Shown: positions 7,664-17,687, counted from the stretch's first letter. The stretch is DNA of 64,000 nucleotides from Flammeovirgaceae bacterium UBA6059 (GCA_002435755.1 DIYH01000023.1:54412-118411), one strand, 5' to 3'. Program-made: numbers and translations. Notes: a model not told the origin generated them from the sequence alone.

Positions 7664-10438
7664 TCAAAAACTAATGTTGAAAAATATGTTGGGCGTGAAG
7701 CCAATGGTATTGACATCAGTCACCACTATCTCATCCTCGATCACCTCGAAAGTCTTGTACCAAATGTTGGTATTGTTATACAGGTTAAATACCGACATAC
7801 CTAGCTCAGCTTTAGCCCTTGGCCCCCAATTCCAGCCGTAAGTTGCCGATACATCCATGCGATGGTATGCCGGAAGACGGAAGCCATTTTTTTCTCCAAT
7901 AGTGATGTAGGAGTTGTCTGTACCATCCAGCAGTGTAAGCTCATAGCCACCGATAGGACTGGTGAACGGTCTTCCTGTAGCATAGACCCAAGTGCCTGAG
8001 AGCGTCCATGGGCCGACCCTCCAGCTGTTAACTGACTTGAACTCATGTGTCTGATCGTGCAGCGCAGGGTAGGGCTCGTCTGATAGCTCAGGGAACTCAT
8101 GGATGGTTTCACTCAGCGTGTAACTTATCCATCCCGTGTATGCTCCAAATTTCTTTTGCGCGAGAAACTCCAAACCTCTCGAGTAGCCAGTGCCTTCATA
8201 GAACAGTTCACTTACCTCTGTCGATTGAGCAAAGAAGTTGTTGGTCAGACGAAGGGTATATTCCGATAGGCCGTTGAGATCTTTATAGTAGCCTTCCACA
8301 TCAAATAGGAAAGCATCGGTCTCGTAGGACAGGCCGGCAATATAGTGTGTGGCATTACTCACGGGATTGATCTCGTCATTAGAAAGCAACCAGAAGTCAC
8401 GGCTGCCCTGAGAGATATCCTCACGAACGACACGGGTGACATACTGGTTAAACTGACCCCAGGCTGCCTTAACCTTAAATTCGGGAGCCACCTGGTATGA
8501 AAGGGATAGCCGAGGCTCGACATAGTATTGCTCAGTTTCGCTGTAGTAAGTGGCCCTTATGCCTGGCTTGATTGTCAATGCATCGTTGGGCTCCCAAGTA
8601 TCCTGAACGTATACCGCATAGGTCTGTCCACCATCATCTCGGTCCAGAACTGTGGTAGTATCATTTTGAAGCTGAAGATACTGGACTTGATTGTGAGTGG
8701 CTTGTAGACCAAAACCTATATTGTGCTGCTGGTTTAAGGCATATTCATTGTCAATCCTGAGTGTTGCATCGATGACATCATTGTCCTCGAAGATGCCTGT
8801 ACGGATGTTGAAGGTCGTATCTTGTCGTGAGACCTCTGTCTCACTGTAACGCTCCCTATCGGTAAAATAGTTGGAGTAGGAGAGGACCGTATTGGTATAT
8901 AGACGATCTCCCCACTGCCTTGACCATTTAAAACTCGTACCAACATTGCCCCAGCTATTGAGATCGATGGTATTGTTATTGAAGCCACCTCCGTCATCAC
9001 CAAATATCCCCAGCTGGTTGCTGTCAAAATCATTGGAGTTGTCGAGATTATCCTCACCATTGTAGATGGAGAATGAAAGTACATCTCGATCCGATGGTCT
9101 GTAAGTGACTTTACCATTGAGATCGTAGAAATAGAAAGCCGGTTCATTCTGGGTTTGTCCAAAACCACCTCTTTGTCCTCCTGGTCCGCCAGGACCACCG
9201 GGACCCCCAATTCCCTGGTTTTCTTCTGATCCTTCATTGAATAGGTCGAAAATATTGTTGTACAGACCGCTACGGATAATGTCTGTATAGGACCGTCTTG
9301 CGGAGATAAAGAATGAGCCTTTGCCATCGGCAAATGGCGCTTCCAACGAACCATTGGCGCTTAGCGCACTGATTCCGACATTTCCGGCTAGTTGGTTGGT
9401 GTTTCCGTTTTTTCCGGTCAGTTCTACGACGCTGGAAAGCCTGCCTCCGAAAGCGGCCTCAAAACCACCCTTGTGAAACTGGATATCTTTGACCGCATTA
9501 GCATTGAAGGCACTAAAGAATCCATAAAAGTGATCCACATGATACACCGTAAATCCATCAAAGAGGATAAGATTCTGGTCTGGTGTGCCACCCCTGACAA
9601 ACAGGCCCGAGCTCGTCTCGTTGGTGCCGCTTACGCCAGGTAACATCTGTAGTGATCTGAAGATGTCTTTCTCACCTAAGCTTGGTAAACCTGATAGCTG
9701 GGCAGGAGAGAGCGAAATCTTGCTGATCTCGGAGGAGGCCTTGATCATGTGTTCTTTCTTATCAAGTATGACAATCTCCTGAAGTTGAGTTGCATTGGAG
9801 CTTAGCTCAAATACAGTGGTGTTCAGACCCACAAGTTCAGGATACAGCTTGATGGTTTTGGTTTGATATCCCATATACTGAATAGTAATTGTGGAGGTGT
9901 CTGTAGCCAGATCCATAAGGGAGAAATTACCATCGACATTAGTCGTTGTAGCATTGGTAGTACCTTCTTCGAAAACAGTTGCAAAAGGTAGTGTTTCACC
10001 GGAGTTCTTATCGATCACCCTTCCTCTGAGCGTAAAACCGAATCTGGTAGGCTCTGCATCCAGATGGAACTCTTCTGTAATAATGGCGTCAATCGAGGCG
10101 GTGTTCCTACGAATGAATATGGTGCCTTCGCTGGTGACTTTATACTGCAAATTGTAATCTTTGAGTAGGTCATCCAGTACGTAGCTCAACGGCTTCTTCA
10201 TAAAGATCTTACCAGGCACAAGCTTGTTGGGCAACTCCGCCTCATCATAATCAAAAAGCACCTTGTATTTGACTGAGATATCACGGAGTATGCCGTGCAG
10301 GCTCCTACCCATGAATTGTTCGTCAATTGTTATTTTCGAATAGTCCTGCGCCAAAACGTATGTCGAAAGACTCAATAGCATCGTCATTAATCCCACAGTG
10401 CTAATGCCTCTGAATGAGCGCCTTGAAAATATGAACAT
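7664..10438 (-). CDS. TonB-dependent outer-membrane receptor with STN and carboxypeptidase-like N-terminal domains
   Basis: A 924-residue protein from the ATG at 10438, which gives a good signal peptide ending VLAQ; an upstream TTG start would bury it. Order: STN domain (about 35-105; TIDEQFMGRSLHGILRDIS), CarboxypepD_reg-like domain (about 135-220; RGRVIDKNSGETLPFATV), plug (about 230-340; LPGVSGTNETSSGLFVRGG, then DGFTVYHVDHFYG) and a 22-strand-type barrel ending FNPNIFFNISF-like. STN domains usually signal to an anti-sigma factor, but none adjoins this gene; a LytS/LytTR pair is divergent instead. A GGPGGPGGPGG run at about residues 405-425 lies in a predicted loop. Substrate unknown. Confidence 0.93.
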   Translation of the reverse strand: MFIFSRRSFRGISTVGLMTMLLSLSTYVLAQDYSKITIDEQFMGRSLHGILRDISVKYKVLFDYDEAELPNKLVPGKIFMKKPLSYVLDDLLKDYNLQYKVTSEGTIFIRRNTASIDAIITEEFHLDAEPTRFGFTLRGRVIDKNSGETLPFATVFEEGTTNATTTNVDGNFSLMDLATDTSTITIQYMGYQTKTIKLYPELVGLNTTVFELSSNATQLQEIVILDKKEHMIKASSEISKISLSPAQLSGLPSLGEKDIFRSLQMLPGVSGTNETSSGLFVRGGTPDQNLILFDGFTVYHVDHFYGFFSAFNANAVKDIQFHKGGFEAAFGGRLSSVVELTGKNGNTNQLAGNVGISALSANGSLEAPFADGKGSFFISARRSYTDIIRSGLYNNIFDLFNEGSEENQGIGGPGGPGGPGGQRGGFGQTQNEPAFYFYDLNGKVTYRPSDRDVLSFSIYNGEDNLDNSNDFDSNQLGIFGDDGGGFNNNTIDLNSWGNVGTSFKWSRQWGDRLYTNTVLSYSNYFTDRERYSETEVSRQDTTFNIRTGIFEDNDVIDATLRIDNEYALNQQHNIGFGLQATHNQVQYLQLQNDTTTVLDRDDGGQTYAVYVQDTWEPNDALTIKPGIRATYYSETEQYYVEPRLSLSYQVAPEFKVKAAWGQFNQYVTRVVREDISQGSRDFWLLSNDEINPVSNATHYIAGLSYETDAFLFDVEGYYKDLNGLSEYTLRLTNNFFAQSTEVSELFYEGTGYSRGLEFLAQKKFGAYTGWISYTLSETIHEFPELSDEPYPALHDQTHEFKSVNSWRVGPWTLSGTWVYATGRPFTSPIGGYELTLLDGTDNSYITIGEKNGFRLPAYHRMDVSATYGWNWGPRAKAELGMSVFNLYNNTNIWYKTFEVIEDEIVVTDVNTIGFTPNIFFNISF

Positions 10439-10644
10439 GCGACAAGAGTCGTTCCTGGCAATCTCTTGAAGAAAAAAAATCAACTAAGAAACTCGATAAA
10501 TCAATGAATTAGTCATTGGCGAGTCTCCATTCAATGTTCGTTGATGAATGAGCGCTGTTGGTTGACTTTTTGAGGGTACAGGCAACCTATTGCGGTACTT
10601 TAGAATTACCCATTGTCAAACGTTAACAATAAAACCGCCGCAGC

Positions 10645-11691
10645 TTGTCTATCAGAATCGCCTCACATCTCATTTTCTGGCTTCTTTACGTTACCCTGCT
10701 AAGCACGCTTTTCCTGATAAGGCTGGATATCTATGATACAGCCATAGTAGTGACTGGTCTTGTTTGTCTCCATGCTGGACTGTTCTATAGCAATTATCAC
10801 TGGATAGTACCGAGCTATTATCTCGATCGTAAGGTTAGGCAGTATTGGGTGATTGTGCTTGGATTGGTTGTTGTGGTAATATTATGCAACAGATTTCTAT
10901 TCCAGACCTATCTGGGATTTGATCAGAGCAACTTCAGGCCTCCTATATTACAGAATTCCCCAGACACGTCATTTCCTGGTAGGGCCTTTGGCGTTATTAG
11001 ATTCGTACCACTCACCCTACCGGCAATAATCATAGTTCTCCTTTCACTTGTGTTGCGGATTTCAACTCACCTAAGAACCCAGGATCAAGAGAAAGAGCAG
11101 CTTCGTTCAGCTCAGAATGACGCTGAGCTCAAGCTACTTCGATCTCAGATCAACCCACACTTCCTATTCAACTCTCTGAACAACGTCTACTCCCTTGCGG
11201 TGAATGGGGCTAAGGAAACTCCGGACATGATCCTCAAACTGAGTGCAATGCTCCGATATGTGATTTATGAGAGCAATGTCGATCGGGTAGCTTTAAGTAA
11301 GGAAGTTGACTATCTACAGAGCTTCGTTGATCTGCAAAGATTGAAGGATCACGAACTACAGCGGATCAACACAAGATTTCGCCCTGCTTCCTTTCAAATC
11401 GCGCCGATGCTTTTGATCCCGTTTGTGGAGAATGCTTTCAAGCATAGTGAATCATTGCCGTCCGAGGATATTAAAGTCGACATAGATATGAATTGCTCAG
11501 ATGATGGCAAGTTCGATTTTACGGTAGTCAATAGCGTGAATACTACTAAGCCTTCAGCTAATGGGATGGGCGGCATAGGCATAGAAAATGTAAAGCGAAG
11601 ATTAGCGCTGCTGTATCCGGATCGACATTCTTTAGAATTCAAAGAGCACCTATCGGAATATCGGGTTCAACTCCAAATCCAATTGACATGA
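10645..11691 (+). CDS. LytS-type sensor histidine kinase
   Basis: A 348-residue protein starting at TTG. Four membrane segments at about residues 8-26, 33-50, 67-86 and 120-139 precede a short coiled coil and the His_kinase domain: LRSQINPHFLFNSLNNVY with the phosphoacceptor His172, then LLIPFVENAFKHS (N box) and GMGGIGIENVKRRL (ATP lid). No extracellular sensor domain, so the signal probably acts within or near the membrane. Its stop overlaps the LytTR regulator start in ATGA. Divergent from the TonB operon, which is a plausible target. Confidence 0.92.
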   Translation: MSIRIASHLIFWLLYVTLLSTLFLIRLDIYDTAIVVTGLVCLHAGLFYSNYHWIVPSYYLDRKVRQYWVIVLGLVVVVILCNRFLFQTYLGFDQSNFRPPILQNSPDTSFPGRAFGVIRFVPLTLPAIIIVLLSLVLRISTHLRTQDQEKEQLRSAQNDAELKLLRSQINPHFLFNSLNNVYSLAVNGAKETPDMILKLSAMLRYVIYESNVDRVALSKEVDYLQSFVDLQRLKDHELQRINTRFRPASFQIAPMLLIPFVENAFKHSESLPSEDIKVDIDMNCSDDGKFDFTVVNSVNTTKPSANGMGGIGIENVKRRLALLYPDRHSLEFKEHLSEYRVQLQIQLT

Positions 11692-12395
11692 CACAGATTT
11701 GCTGCATTGTAATTGATGATGAGCAACCAGCGCGTGAGCTACTGGCTAATTTCATTTCTAAAGTTCCTAACCTCACGCTTATAGAAGAAATGAAAAGCCC
11801 GATGCTCGCGCTTGACCATATCCATCAAGGAAGTGTGGATCTGATTTTTATGGACATACAAATGCCGGATATTACCGGCACGAATTTCCTAAAGACTGTC
11901 CGGAAAGTGCCGCCGGTCATTTTCACTACTGCTTACTCCGAATATGCGCTTGAGGGCTTTGACCTAGATGTGGTGGACTATTTGCTCAAGCCATTTAGTT
12001 TCGAGCGTTTTCTGCAATCTGTCAACAAGACAACCCAACTTATCAAAGGATCTGCCACGGAGATGGATCAGCAGGTGGTTACTGTTCACGCAGATCATCG
12101 AGTATACCGCGTACCATCGAGAGATATACTCTACATCGAGAGCATGCGTGAGTACATGGCTTATCATACAGCTGACGGGGGTCGAATTATGGCACTTCAG
12201 CGCATGAAGCAGTTGGACGAGCACCTACCGGAATCATTTATCCGGACACATCGCTCTTATATTATCAACCTGGAACATGTAAGTTATCTGGAGGGTAATA
12301 GCTTGATCGTGCGAGATAAGCGAATTCCCATTGGAGGGAATTACAAGTCATCTGTGGTAGAGAAGTTTGGCCTGGGTGTTCAGCAAGAGGATTAA
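11688..12395 (+). CDS. LytTR-family response regulator
   Basis: A 235-residue protein with an N-terminal receiver (acidic pair D10/D11, phosphoacceptor D56 in LIFMDIQMPD, conserved Lys101 in DYLLKPF) and a C-terminal LytTR DNA-binding domain (about 134-230; RDILYIESMREYMAYHT, then SFIRTHRSYIINL, then RDKRIPIGGNYK). It works with the kinase it overlaps by 4 bp. LytTR regulators bind direct repeats upstream of targets; the shared 206-bp region upstream of the kinase (10439-10644) is where sites for the kinase and the TonB operon would be. Confidence 0.94.
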   Translation: MTQICCIVIDDEQPARELLANFISKVPNLTLIEEMKSPMLALDHIHQGSVDLIFMDIQMPDITGTNFLKTVRKVPPVIFTTAYSEYALEGFDLDVVDYLLKPFSFERFLQSVNKTTQLIKGSATEMDQQVVTVHADHRVYRVPSRDILYIESMREYMAYHTADGGRIMALQRMKQLDEHLPESFIRTHRSYIINLEHVSYLEGNSLIVRDKRIPIGGNYKSSVVEKFGLGVQQED

Positions 12396-12460
12396 GGGAA
12401 TAGCCGCAATCAATAATGCCACAATATCATAGCTTTGAGCATTCGTAATCAAGGCATTAC

Positions 12461-12949
12461 TTGGATTCTACATATCAGCAAATACTCACAGAAGCCCACT
12501 CACGGAAGAAGTCGATCAAAGCTGCCGTCAAGAAGCTAAAGAGGATAAAACCTGCAAAGTTGGATCAGCATTTTGCTGAGGCTCACGAGGATGTATTCGA
12601 AGAAATAGACTGTCTGGATTGTGCTAACTGTTGCAGTACGACAAGCCCGATATTCATCATGAGTGATATCGAGCGACTCAGTAAACACCTCAAGATGAAA
12701 CCGCAAGAGTTCATTGAAACCTATCTCAAAGTGGATACGGAAGGAGATCATGTATTGCAGTCTTCTCCATGCGCCTTCCTGGGAGCGGATAATTATTGCT
12801 CAGTTTACGAACATCGGCCCAGAGCATGCAGGGAGTATCCACATACCAATCGAAAGCGGATGCATCAAATTCTCAACTTGACCGAGAGGAATGCACAGGT
12901 ATGCCCTGCCGTGTACAAGATCATAAGTAAGCTAGAGAATCATCTTTAG
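12461..12949 (+). CDS. YkgJ-family cysteine-cluster protein
   Basis: A 162-residue protein starting at TTG. Cysteines at 51, 54, 57 and 58 (DCLDCANCC), 104, 113, 123 and 148, with the motif RPRACREYP, match the CxxCxxCC family (UPF0153/YkgJ) presumed to bind an Fe-S cluster or zinc. A basic helical N-terminus (residues 13-33) precedes the cluster. No signal peptide, so cytoplasmic. Stands alone 65 bp after the LytTR gene. Function of the family is unclear. Confidence 0.85.
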   Translation: MDSTYQQILTEAHSRKKSIKAAVKKLKRIKPAKLDQHFAEAHEDVFEEIDCLDCANCCSTTSPIFIMSDIERLSKHLKMKPQEFIETYLKVDTEGDHVLQSSPCAFLGADNYCSVYEHRPRACREYPHTNRKRMHQILNLTERNAQVCPAVYKIISKLENHL

Positions 12950-13000
12950 ACACCTTGCTAATATCAACCCACATAGAGATTCCGGTATTTTGCTTGATGC

Positions 13001-13026
13001 AAAAACCTGCCTGAAGGCCAAGCAGG
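13001..13026 (-). terminator. Probable terminator for the CBS gene
   Basis: Read on the minus strand, the stem CCTGC/GCAGG with an 11-base spacer is followed by TTTTTG. It lies 43 bp past the CBS-protein stop. The stem is short, so this is tentative. Confidence 0.4.
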
Positions 13027-13068
13027 CCGGAATGACGGTCTTTGCCTTTTATCTAAATGTTCGGAGGG

Positions 13069-13497
13069 TTACCCAGCTTCCTCTAATAGAAGTTGAATCA
13101 AATCTGTTGTGGTGACGATACCAACCAATTGACCATCCTCAGCGACAGGCAAGGCATGGAAAGCTTCCTTTGTCAGGATCTGAGCCGCATCACGAACGGT
13201 TTGAGAGGGAGATACCATTACTGGCTTGCCGACCATCACTTGTTCTAGACTTAGCATATCATATACCGCGGTATCCACATCAAATTCATCTTCTCCAAAG
13301 TTGTTGACGAAACTGAGACGTTGAAGATCCGTCAAGCTTAAGAGGCCTACTATCTGGCCCTTATCGGTAACTGGAAGATGCTTGATCTTATGTTTTCTAA
13401 AAAGCAGCTCTGCAGTCTCAAGGTTATTAGTGCTTAGCTCTATAGTGATCACATTTTTGCTCATCACATTGGCTATGGGTTGATCGACTTTTTTCAT
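13069..13497 (-). CDS. Tandem CBS-domain protein
   Basis: A 142-residue protein consisting almost entirely of two CBS domains: residues 8-62 (VMSKNVITIE, then HLPVTDKGQIVGLLSLTDL) and 84-138 (QVMVGKPVMVSPSQTVRDAA, then HALPVAEDGQLVGIVTTTDL). Such small Bateman modules bind adenine nucleotides and regulate partner proteins; the partner is not evident from the neighbours. Cytoplasmic, apparently monocistronic. Confidence 0.9.
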   Translation of the reverse strand: MKKVDQPIANVMSKNVITIELSTNNLETAELLFRKHKIKHLPVTDKGQIVGLLSLTDLQRLSFVNNFGEDEFDVDTAVYDMLSLEQVMVGKPVMVSPSQTVRDAAQILTKEAFHALPVAEDGQLVGIVTTTDLIQLLLEEAG

Positions 13498-13588
13498 GGT
13501 CTAGGGGTGTTGTTACTTGTGTAAGATGCCCTGTCTGATAGACTATTTTCATGATGCTTTCCCAGTTTGCCAACTGATATTTGACAGC

Positions 13589-14893
13589 CTACCGGAATAA
13601 ATGTGCGTAATCCGAGTTGTCACGAATTACATTATACTCCGGCCCTAATTTCATTCGCTCCAGTAGTTCAGGATTAAGCTTAGTAGCCTTTTTTAAATAA
13701 GAGGAGGATTTTGATTTGTTGCCAGCCCCGGCCCAATAGATGGACTGGTGAAAATGGAAAAGCACAGACTTTGGATACAATAGTAGCATTATGCTGTTGA
13801 GATAGACAGCATTGTCAAATTGGTTGTATTCAACCGCTTCTCTGGTATTGACATAGATTGCTCCCCTCAGACCATCGATCAGGCGATCCGCCATTTGTGA
13901 TAGTGGTATATCATCAGCATCAGACCATTTCCTCAACCTTCTAAACTCTGTTGACCACCAACCTTGGTCGAACGCTGAGGGTTTGTCTTGAAACAGATCA
14001 AGCCTAAGCTGCTCCAACGCTGACTCGTATTTTGTTCGAAGATTAAATTGTCTTTCCCTGGCAGCATTTTGCTGATTGATGATCTTTGCTAGTTCAGTTT
14101 CTTCAGCTAGCGATGACACTTTTTGTGTTGCTTTTGATTGAGCTTTTTCATTCTCAAATGACCGAGCCCACTGATCCCATTGGAGCCAGCCTAAATAGCT
14201 GTCAGTCTTTTGCAGGCTATCAGCATAAGCTATCAAAGGATCAGGTAGTTGCTCCTGCCAATTCAATGCTTGCTCATAAACCTCAACTGGCGGCCACTGA
14301 TGCCCGGCTTCATAGTAGATAATTGCATTGTTGATCTCTTGACTCTCAAGATATTCTTGAAACTTCTCATGCTCTAGCATATTCATATCCCTGGTACCCA
14401 CAATGGCCGTGTATCGCATCTCATCACCGTGAGTTGGATACAAGTCTTCTCTCGGCGGTCTTGCTCCGGCTACCGCAATCACTCCACCAAGATCATATAA
14501 CTGTTGTACGGCTGTGGCTGCCCGAGCTCCTCCTGAGAACCCTGAGGTAAGAACACTTGACCTTTCAAAACCTAACTCATCCAGTTCATTTACCATGGCT
14601 TCTGCAGCTTTTAATGTAGGCTCAAAAGCCCCATTGCTACTTCCGTAGGGACATATCAGCGTATACCCAAACTTGTCTGCGAGCGATTGATATTTGTTCA
14701 CCGGTAGGAAAGCACGGCCCCCAGGCTCGAAAAACAGAATGGCTTTCCTACTGTCCTGAGTGGCAGGCTTGTAAATGGCGTAATACTCCTCCGCATCACT
14801 CCGGCTAATGACCGAATCTTGAAAACCAGGTTTGACTGACTGACCGAGCACCAATTCCGGTAGGAGAACCAAAAAAATACATGCAACGTGCAT
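13589..14893 (-). CDS. Secreted alpha/beta hydrolase-fold protein
   Basis: Starting at the ATG at 14893 gives 434 residues with a signal peptide (MHVACIFLVLLPELVLGQ). The longer open frame to 15136 has no plausible leader and would overlap the divergent gene. The hydrolase fold is shown by ILFFEPGGR, the nucleophile elbow GFSGG (Ser120) and a candidate catalytic His in EAGHQWPP. Residues 215-434 are helical, TPR-like, ending in a LNPELLERM repeat. Probably a periplasmic or surface esterase/peptidase of the dienelactone-hydrolase/PHB-depolymerase type; the substrate is unknown. Divergently arranged with the M14 peptidase gene. Confidence 0.75.
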   Translation of the reverse strand: MHVACIFLVLLPELVLGQSVKPGFQDSVISRSDAEEYYAIYKPATQDSRKAILFFEPGGRAFLPVNKYQSLADKFGYTLICPYGSSNGAFEPTLKAAEAMVNELDELGFERSSVLTSGFSGGARAATAVQQLYDLGGVIAVAGARPPREDLYPTHGDEMRYTAIVGTRDMNMLEHEKFQEYLESQEINNAIIYYEAGHQWPPVEVYEQALNWQEQLPDPLIAYADSLQKTDSYLGWLQWDQWARSFENEKAQSKATQKVSSLAEETELAKIINQQNAARERQFNLRTKYESALEQLRLDLFQDKPSAFDQGWWSTEFRRLRKWSDADDIPLSQMADRLIDGLRGAIYVNTREAVEYNQFDNAVYLNSIMLLLYPKSVLFHFHQSIYWAGAGNKSKSSSYLKKATKLNPELLERMKLGPEYNVIRDNSDYAHLFR

Positions 14894-15080
14894 GAGCGAA
14901 GAACAATTGAATAGACTAGAACCCGAAGTGAGTGCAGCCAAGAAACGTGATTTTGCAGTTAGCAGAGAACTATTCCGGTAGGGTATAAATGAAACAGGCC
15001 AACCACTGATCAATCCGCTACTACAAAACTCATAGGTTTTGCAGCGGGGTGTGATTAGCATTGATAAAAAACCAAACCTT

Positions 15081-17687
15081 ATGAAAAGTTTGAAACGAAT
15101 AATATTGAGCCTGTGTCTGGTACTGGCGTACAGCACTGGTTGGTCACAGGTGCCAAAGCCGGCGGATGTGTTTGGGTTTGAGCCTGGTGCGGACTACAAG
15201 CTGGCCATGTACGATCAGATGCTTGACTACTTCAAGCAATTGGATGATGCATCAGATAGAGTAGTGATGCGTGAGATCGGAAAGTCAGTGCTTGGAAGGC
15301 CGATGTTGTTGCTGTTCATATCCAGTGAAGAAAACCTTCAGAACCTGGAGAAGTATCGTCAGATCAGTGAAGAGATGGCTCGCGCACGCATTGATCGGGG
15401 TAAGGCTGAGCAAAATGCTGTGGATGGTAAGGCAATTATCTGGATAGATGGTGGTCTTCATGCCACAGAAGTCGCTGGCGCGCAAATGACACCAGAGTTG
15501 GCGTATAGAGTTGCGACTGAGGAGACACGTGAAATGCAGAAAATCAGGGATGAGGTGATCACGCTATTGATGCCCGTAATGAACCCTGATGGACTGGATA
15601 TTGTGGCCAGCTGGTATTATGAGAACCTCGGTACTGAGTATGAGGTTTCAAGACCACCATGGCTCTATCATCACTATGTGGGCCATGACAACAACCGTGA
15701 TTGGTTTATGAATAACATCCCAGAGAGCTATCATGTCAGTGAGGTGATCTACAATGAATGGTATCCGCAGATCGTGATGAACCATCACCAGACGAGCCCT
15801 GCCTGGGCAAGGATATTTATTCCACCGTTTTCAAATCCTGTGAACCCAAGAATTCACCCCGGCGCAACTACAGGAACGAATCTGATTGGTACGGTTATGG
15901 GTAATCGATTTGCCATGGAGCGTATGCCTGGTGCAGTTTCATTCCAAACTTTTAGCATGTGGTGGAATGGTGGTATGCGTACTGTGCCTTATTTCCACAA
16001 TATGATTGGCATCTTGACTGAAGTGGCTCATGCCTCACCAACACCGCGTTATTATCCACCTGATTCTATTCCCAAGACCCTCGGAGGTCGCCGAGGTGGT
16101 ATGCCCTCAAATGGAACGAACATTTTTTATTCTGATCCATGGAAAGGAGGAGAGTCTAAATTCCGTGATGCGGTAGACTACATGATTACTGCATCAATGG
16201 CCGTGCTTGACATGGCCGCTGATAGAAAAGAGGAATACCTGACCAATATCTATAATATGGGTCGAGATGGCATTGAAGCCAACTTGCTCGAAGATACGTA
16301 TGCCTATGTCATCCCTGCTGATCAACACGATGCTGGTGAAGCGATGAACCTCGTTAATGTCCTACGACAGGGTGGGATAGAAGTACATCAGGCCAAGAAA
16401 AGCTTTACAGCCGATGGTAAGTCCTATGGTGCTGGATCGTACATCGCTTACGGTGCTCAGGCATTTCGACCTTACCTGGTTGATTTGCTGGAGAAGCAGG
16501 AGTACCCGGATCAGTTCTTATACCCTGGCGGACCTCCGACACCTCCTTATGACCTGGCGGGCTGGACACTACCCATGCAGATGGGCGTGACAGTGGATAA
16601 GATCATGGATGAGTTCTCCGCTTCGACAGATCCTATTGAAACTAGAGCTTCGGCAACTGAAGGTAAGGTAAGCGGTAAAGCTGGATTTGGTTACGCTTAC
16701 TCTGGTGATGTTAATGCGGCAAACAAGGTGACTAACATGCTCTTGAAACAAGGCGCTAAGGTTCATCGTGCGATGGAGGCTTCCGGGGATTTGGCAGCTG
16801 GTAGCTTCATTGTTGAGGATATGGATGGTCTGAAAGAAACACTTGAGCAGATCGGTGAAGAACATGGTCTCAGCTTCACTGGTGTCAATGATGCACCTAC
16901 CGGAAATGTGAAAGCCATTCAGCAAAAGAAAGTAGGACTATACAAGTCCTGGGTAGCCAATATGGACGAAGGATGGACGCGATGGTTATTGACCCAGTAT
17001 GAGTTTGACTGGGATACGCTACACAATGCTGACATTCGCGAAAAGGACCTATCGCAATACAGCGCTATCATCATTCCAGACCAAAACCCTAAGGCCATTC
17101 TCAATGGTCATTCTGTAGGTACCATGCCTGAGAAGTACACTGGAGGTATTGGTCTGGAAGGCACTATGAAATTAAGCGAATATGTGAAAGCGGGTGGCTC
17201 CTTGATCTGCTTTGATAGGGCTAGTGACTATGCGATTCAGCAATTTGGGCTACCACTGAGCAATACAGTTGAAGGGAAGTCACCTAACCAGTTTTTTATT
17301 CCAGGTTCATTGATTAAAGCAAATGTTAAGACGGATCACTCGCTGGCACTTGGTATGCAACCTGAAGTGGCTGCTTCATTCTCAAGAAGTAGAGCTTATG
17401 AAGTGGTTCAGCGCAGAACTAAGATGGAAGGAGGTACTCTGAATACCTTACCTCCCCCTCCGGCTCAAGCTGTAGAGATTGTAGCGAGCTATGCTAAAGA
17501 TGATCTATTAATGAGCGGATGGGCACTCGGCGAAGAAAAAACAATTGGCGGAAAGGCCGCCTTAGTTAATGCCAGTCATGGTGAAGGAAATGTGGTTCTT
17601 TTTGCATTTAGACCGCAGTTCAGAGGCCAGCCAAGAGCTACCTACCAGTTGCTATTCAATGCGATCTACGAAGGTGCAATGAAGTAA
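15081..17687 (+). CDS. Secreted M14-family zinc metallopeptidase
   Basis: The ATG at 15081 gives 868 residues with a signal peptide (MKSLKRIILSLCLVLAYSTGWSQ); the upstream ATG at 15039 does not. Carboxypeptidase-A-type features: zinc ligands His127 and Glu130 in GLHATE, substrate-binding HDNNRDW around 202-208, a third His in VMNHHQ (235/236) and a candidate catalytic Glu in GILTEVAHASPTP. Residues about 330-868 include a glutamine-amidotransferase-like (DJ-1/ThuA-like) C-terminal region common in Bacteroidota M14 proteins. It would cleave peptides in the periplasm or outside. Followed by a clear terminator. Confidence 0.92.
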   Translation: MKSLKRIILSLCLVLAYSTGWSQVPKPADVFGFEPGADYKLAMYDQMLDYFKQLDDASDRVVMREIGKSVLGRPMLLLFISSEENLQNLEKYRQISEEMARARIDRGKAEQNAVDGKAIIWIDGGLHATEVAGAQMTPELAYRVATEETREMQKIRDEVITLLMPVMNPDGLDIVASWYYENLGTEYEVSRPPWLYHHYVGHDNNRDWFMNNIPESYHVSEVIYNEWYPQIVMNHHQTSPAWARIFIPPFSNPVNPRIHPGATTGTNLIGTVMGNRFAMERMPGAVSFQTFSMWWNGGMRTVPYFHNMIGILTEVAHASPTPRYYPPDSIPKTLGGRRGGMPSNGTNIFYSDPWKGGESKFRDAVDYMITASMAVLDMAADRKEEYLTNIYNMGRDGIEANLLEDTYAYVIPADQHDAGEAMNLVNVLRQGGIEVHQAKKSFTADGKSYGAGSYIAYGAQAFRPYLVDLLEKQEYPDQFLYPGGPPTPPYDLAGWTLPMQMGVTVDKIMDEFSASTDPIETRASATEGKVSGKAGFGYAYSGDVNAANKVTNMLLKQGAKVHRAMEASGDLAAGSFIVEDMDGLKETLEQIGEEHGLSFTGVNDAPTGNVKAIQQKKVGLYKSWVANMDEGWTRWLLTQYEFDWDTLHNADIREKDLSQYSAIIIPDQNPKAILNGHSVGTMPEKYTGGIGLEGTMKLSEYVKAGGSLICFDRASDYAIQQFGLPLSNTVEGKSPNQFFIPGSLIKANVKTDHSLALGMQPEVAASFSRSRAYEVVQRRTKMEGGTLNTLPPPPAQAVEIVASYAKDDLLMSGWALGEEKTIGGKAALVNASHGEGNVVLFAFRPQFRGQPRATYQLLFNAIYEGAMK

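Noticed and set aside
8734..9354. Reverse 206-codon ORF within the TonB receptor gene
   Set aside because: Lies in another frame of the same strand as the receptor, with methionine/serine-rich low-complexity translation; the receptor frame is certain.
14894..15136. Upstream extension of the alpha/beta hydrolase ORF by 81 codons
   Set aside because: It would bury the signal peptide and overlap the divergent M14 gene; the extension lacks protein-like composition.
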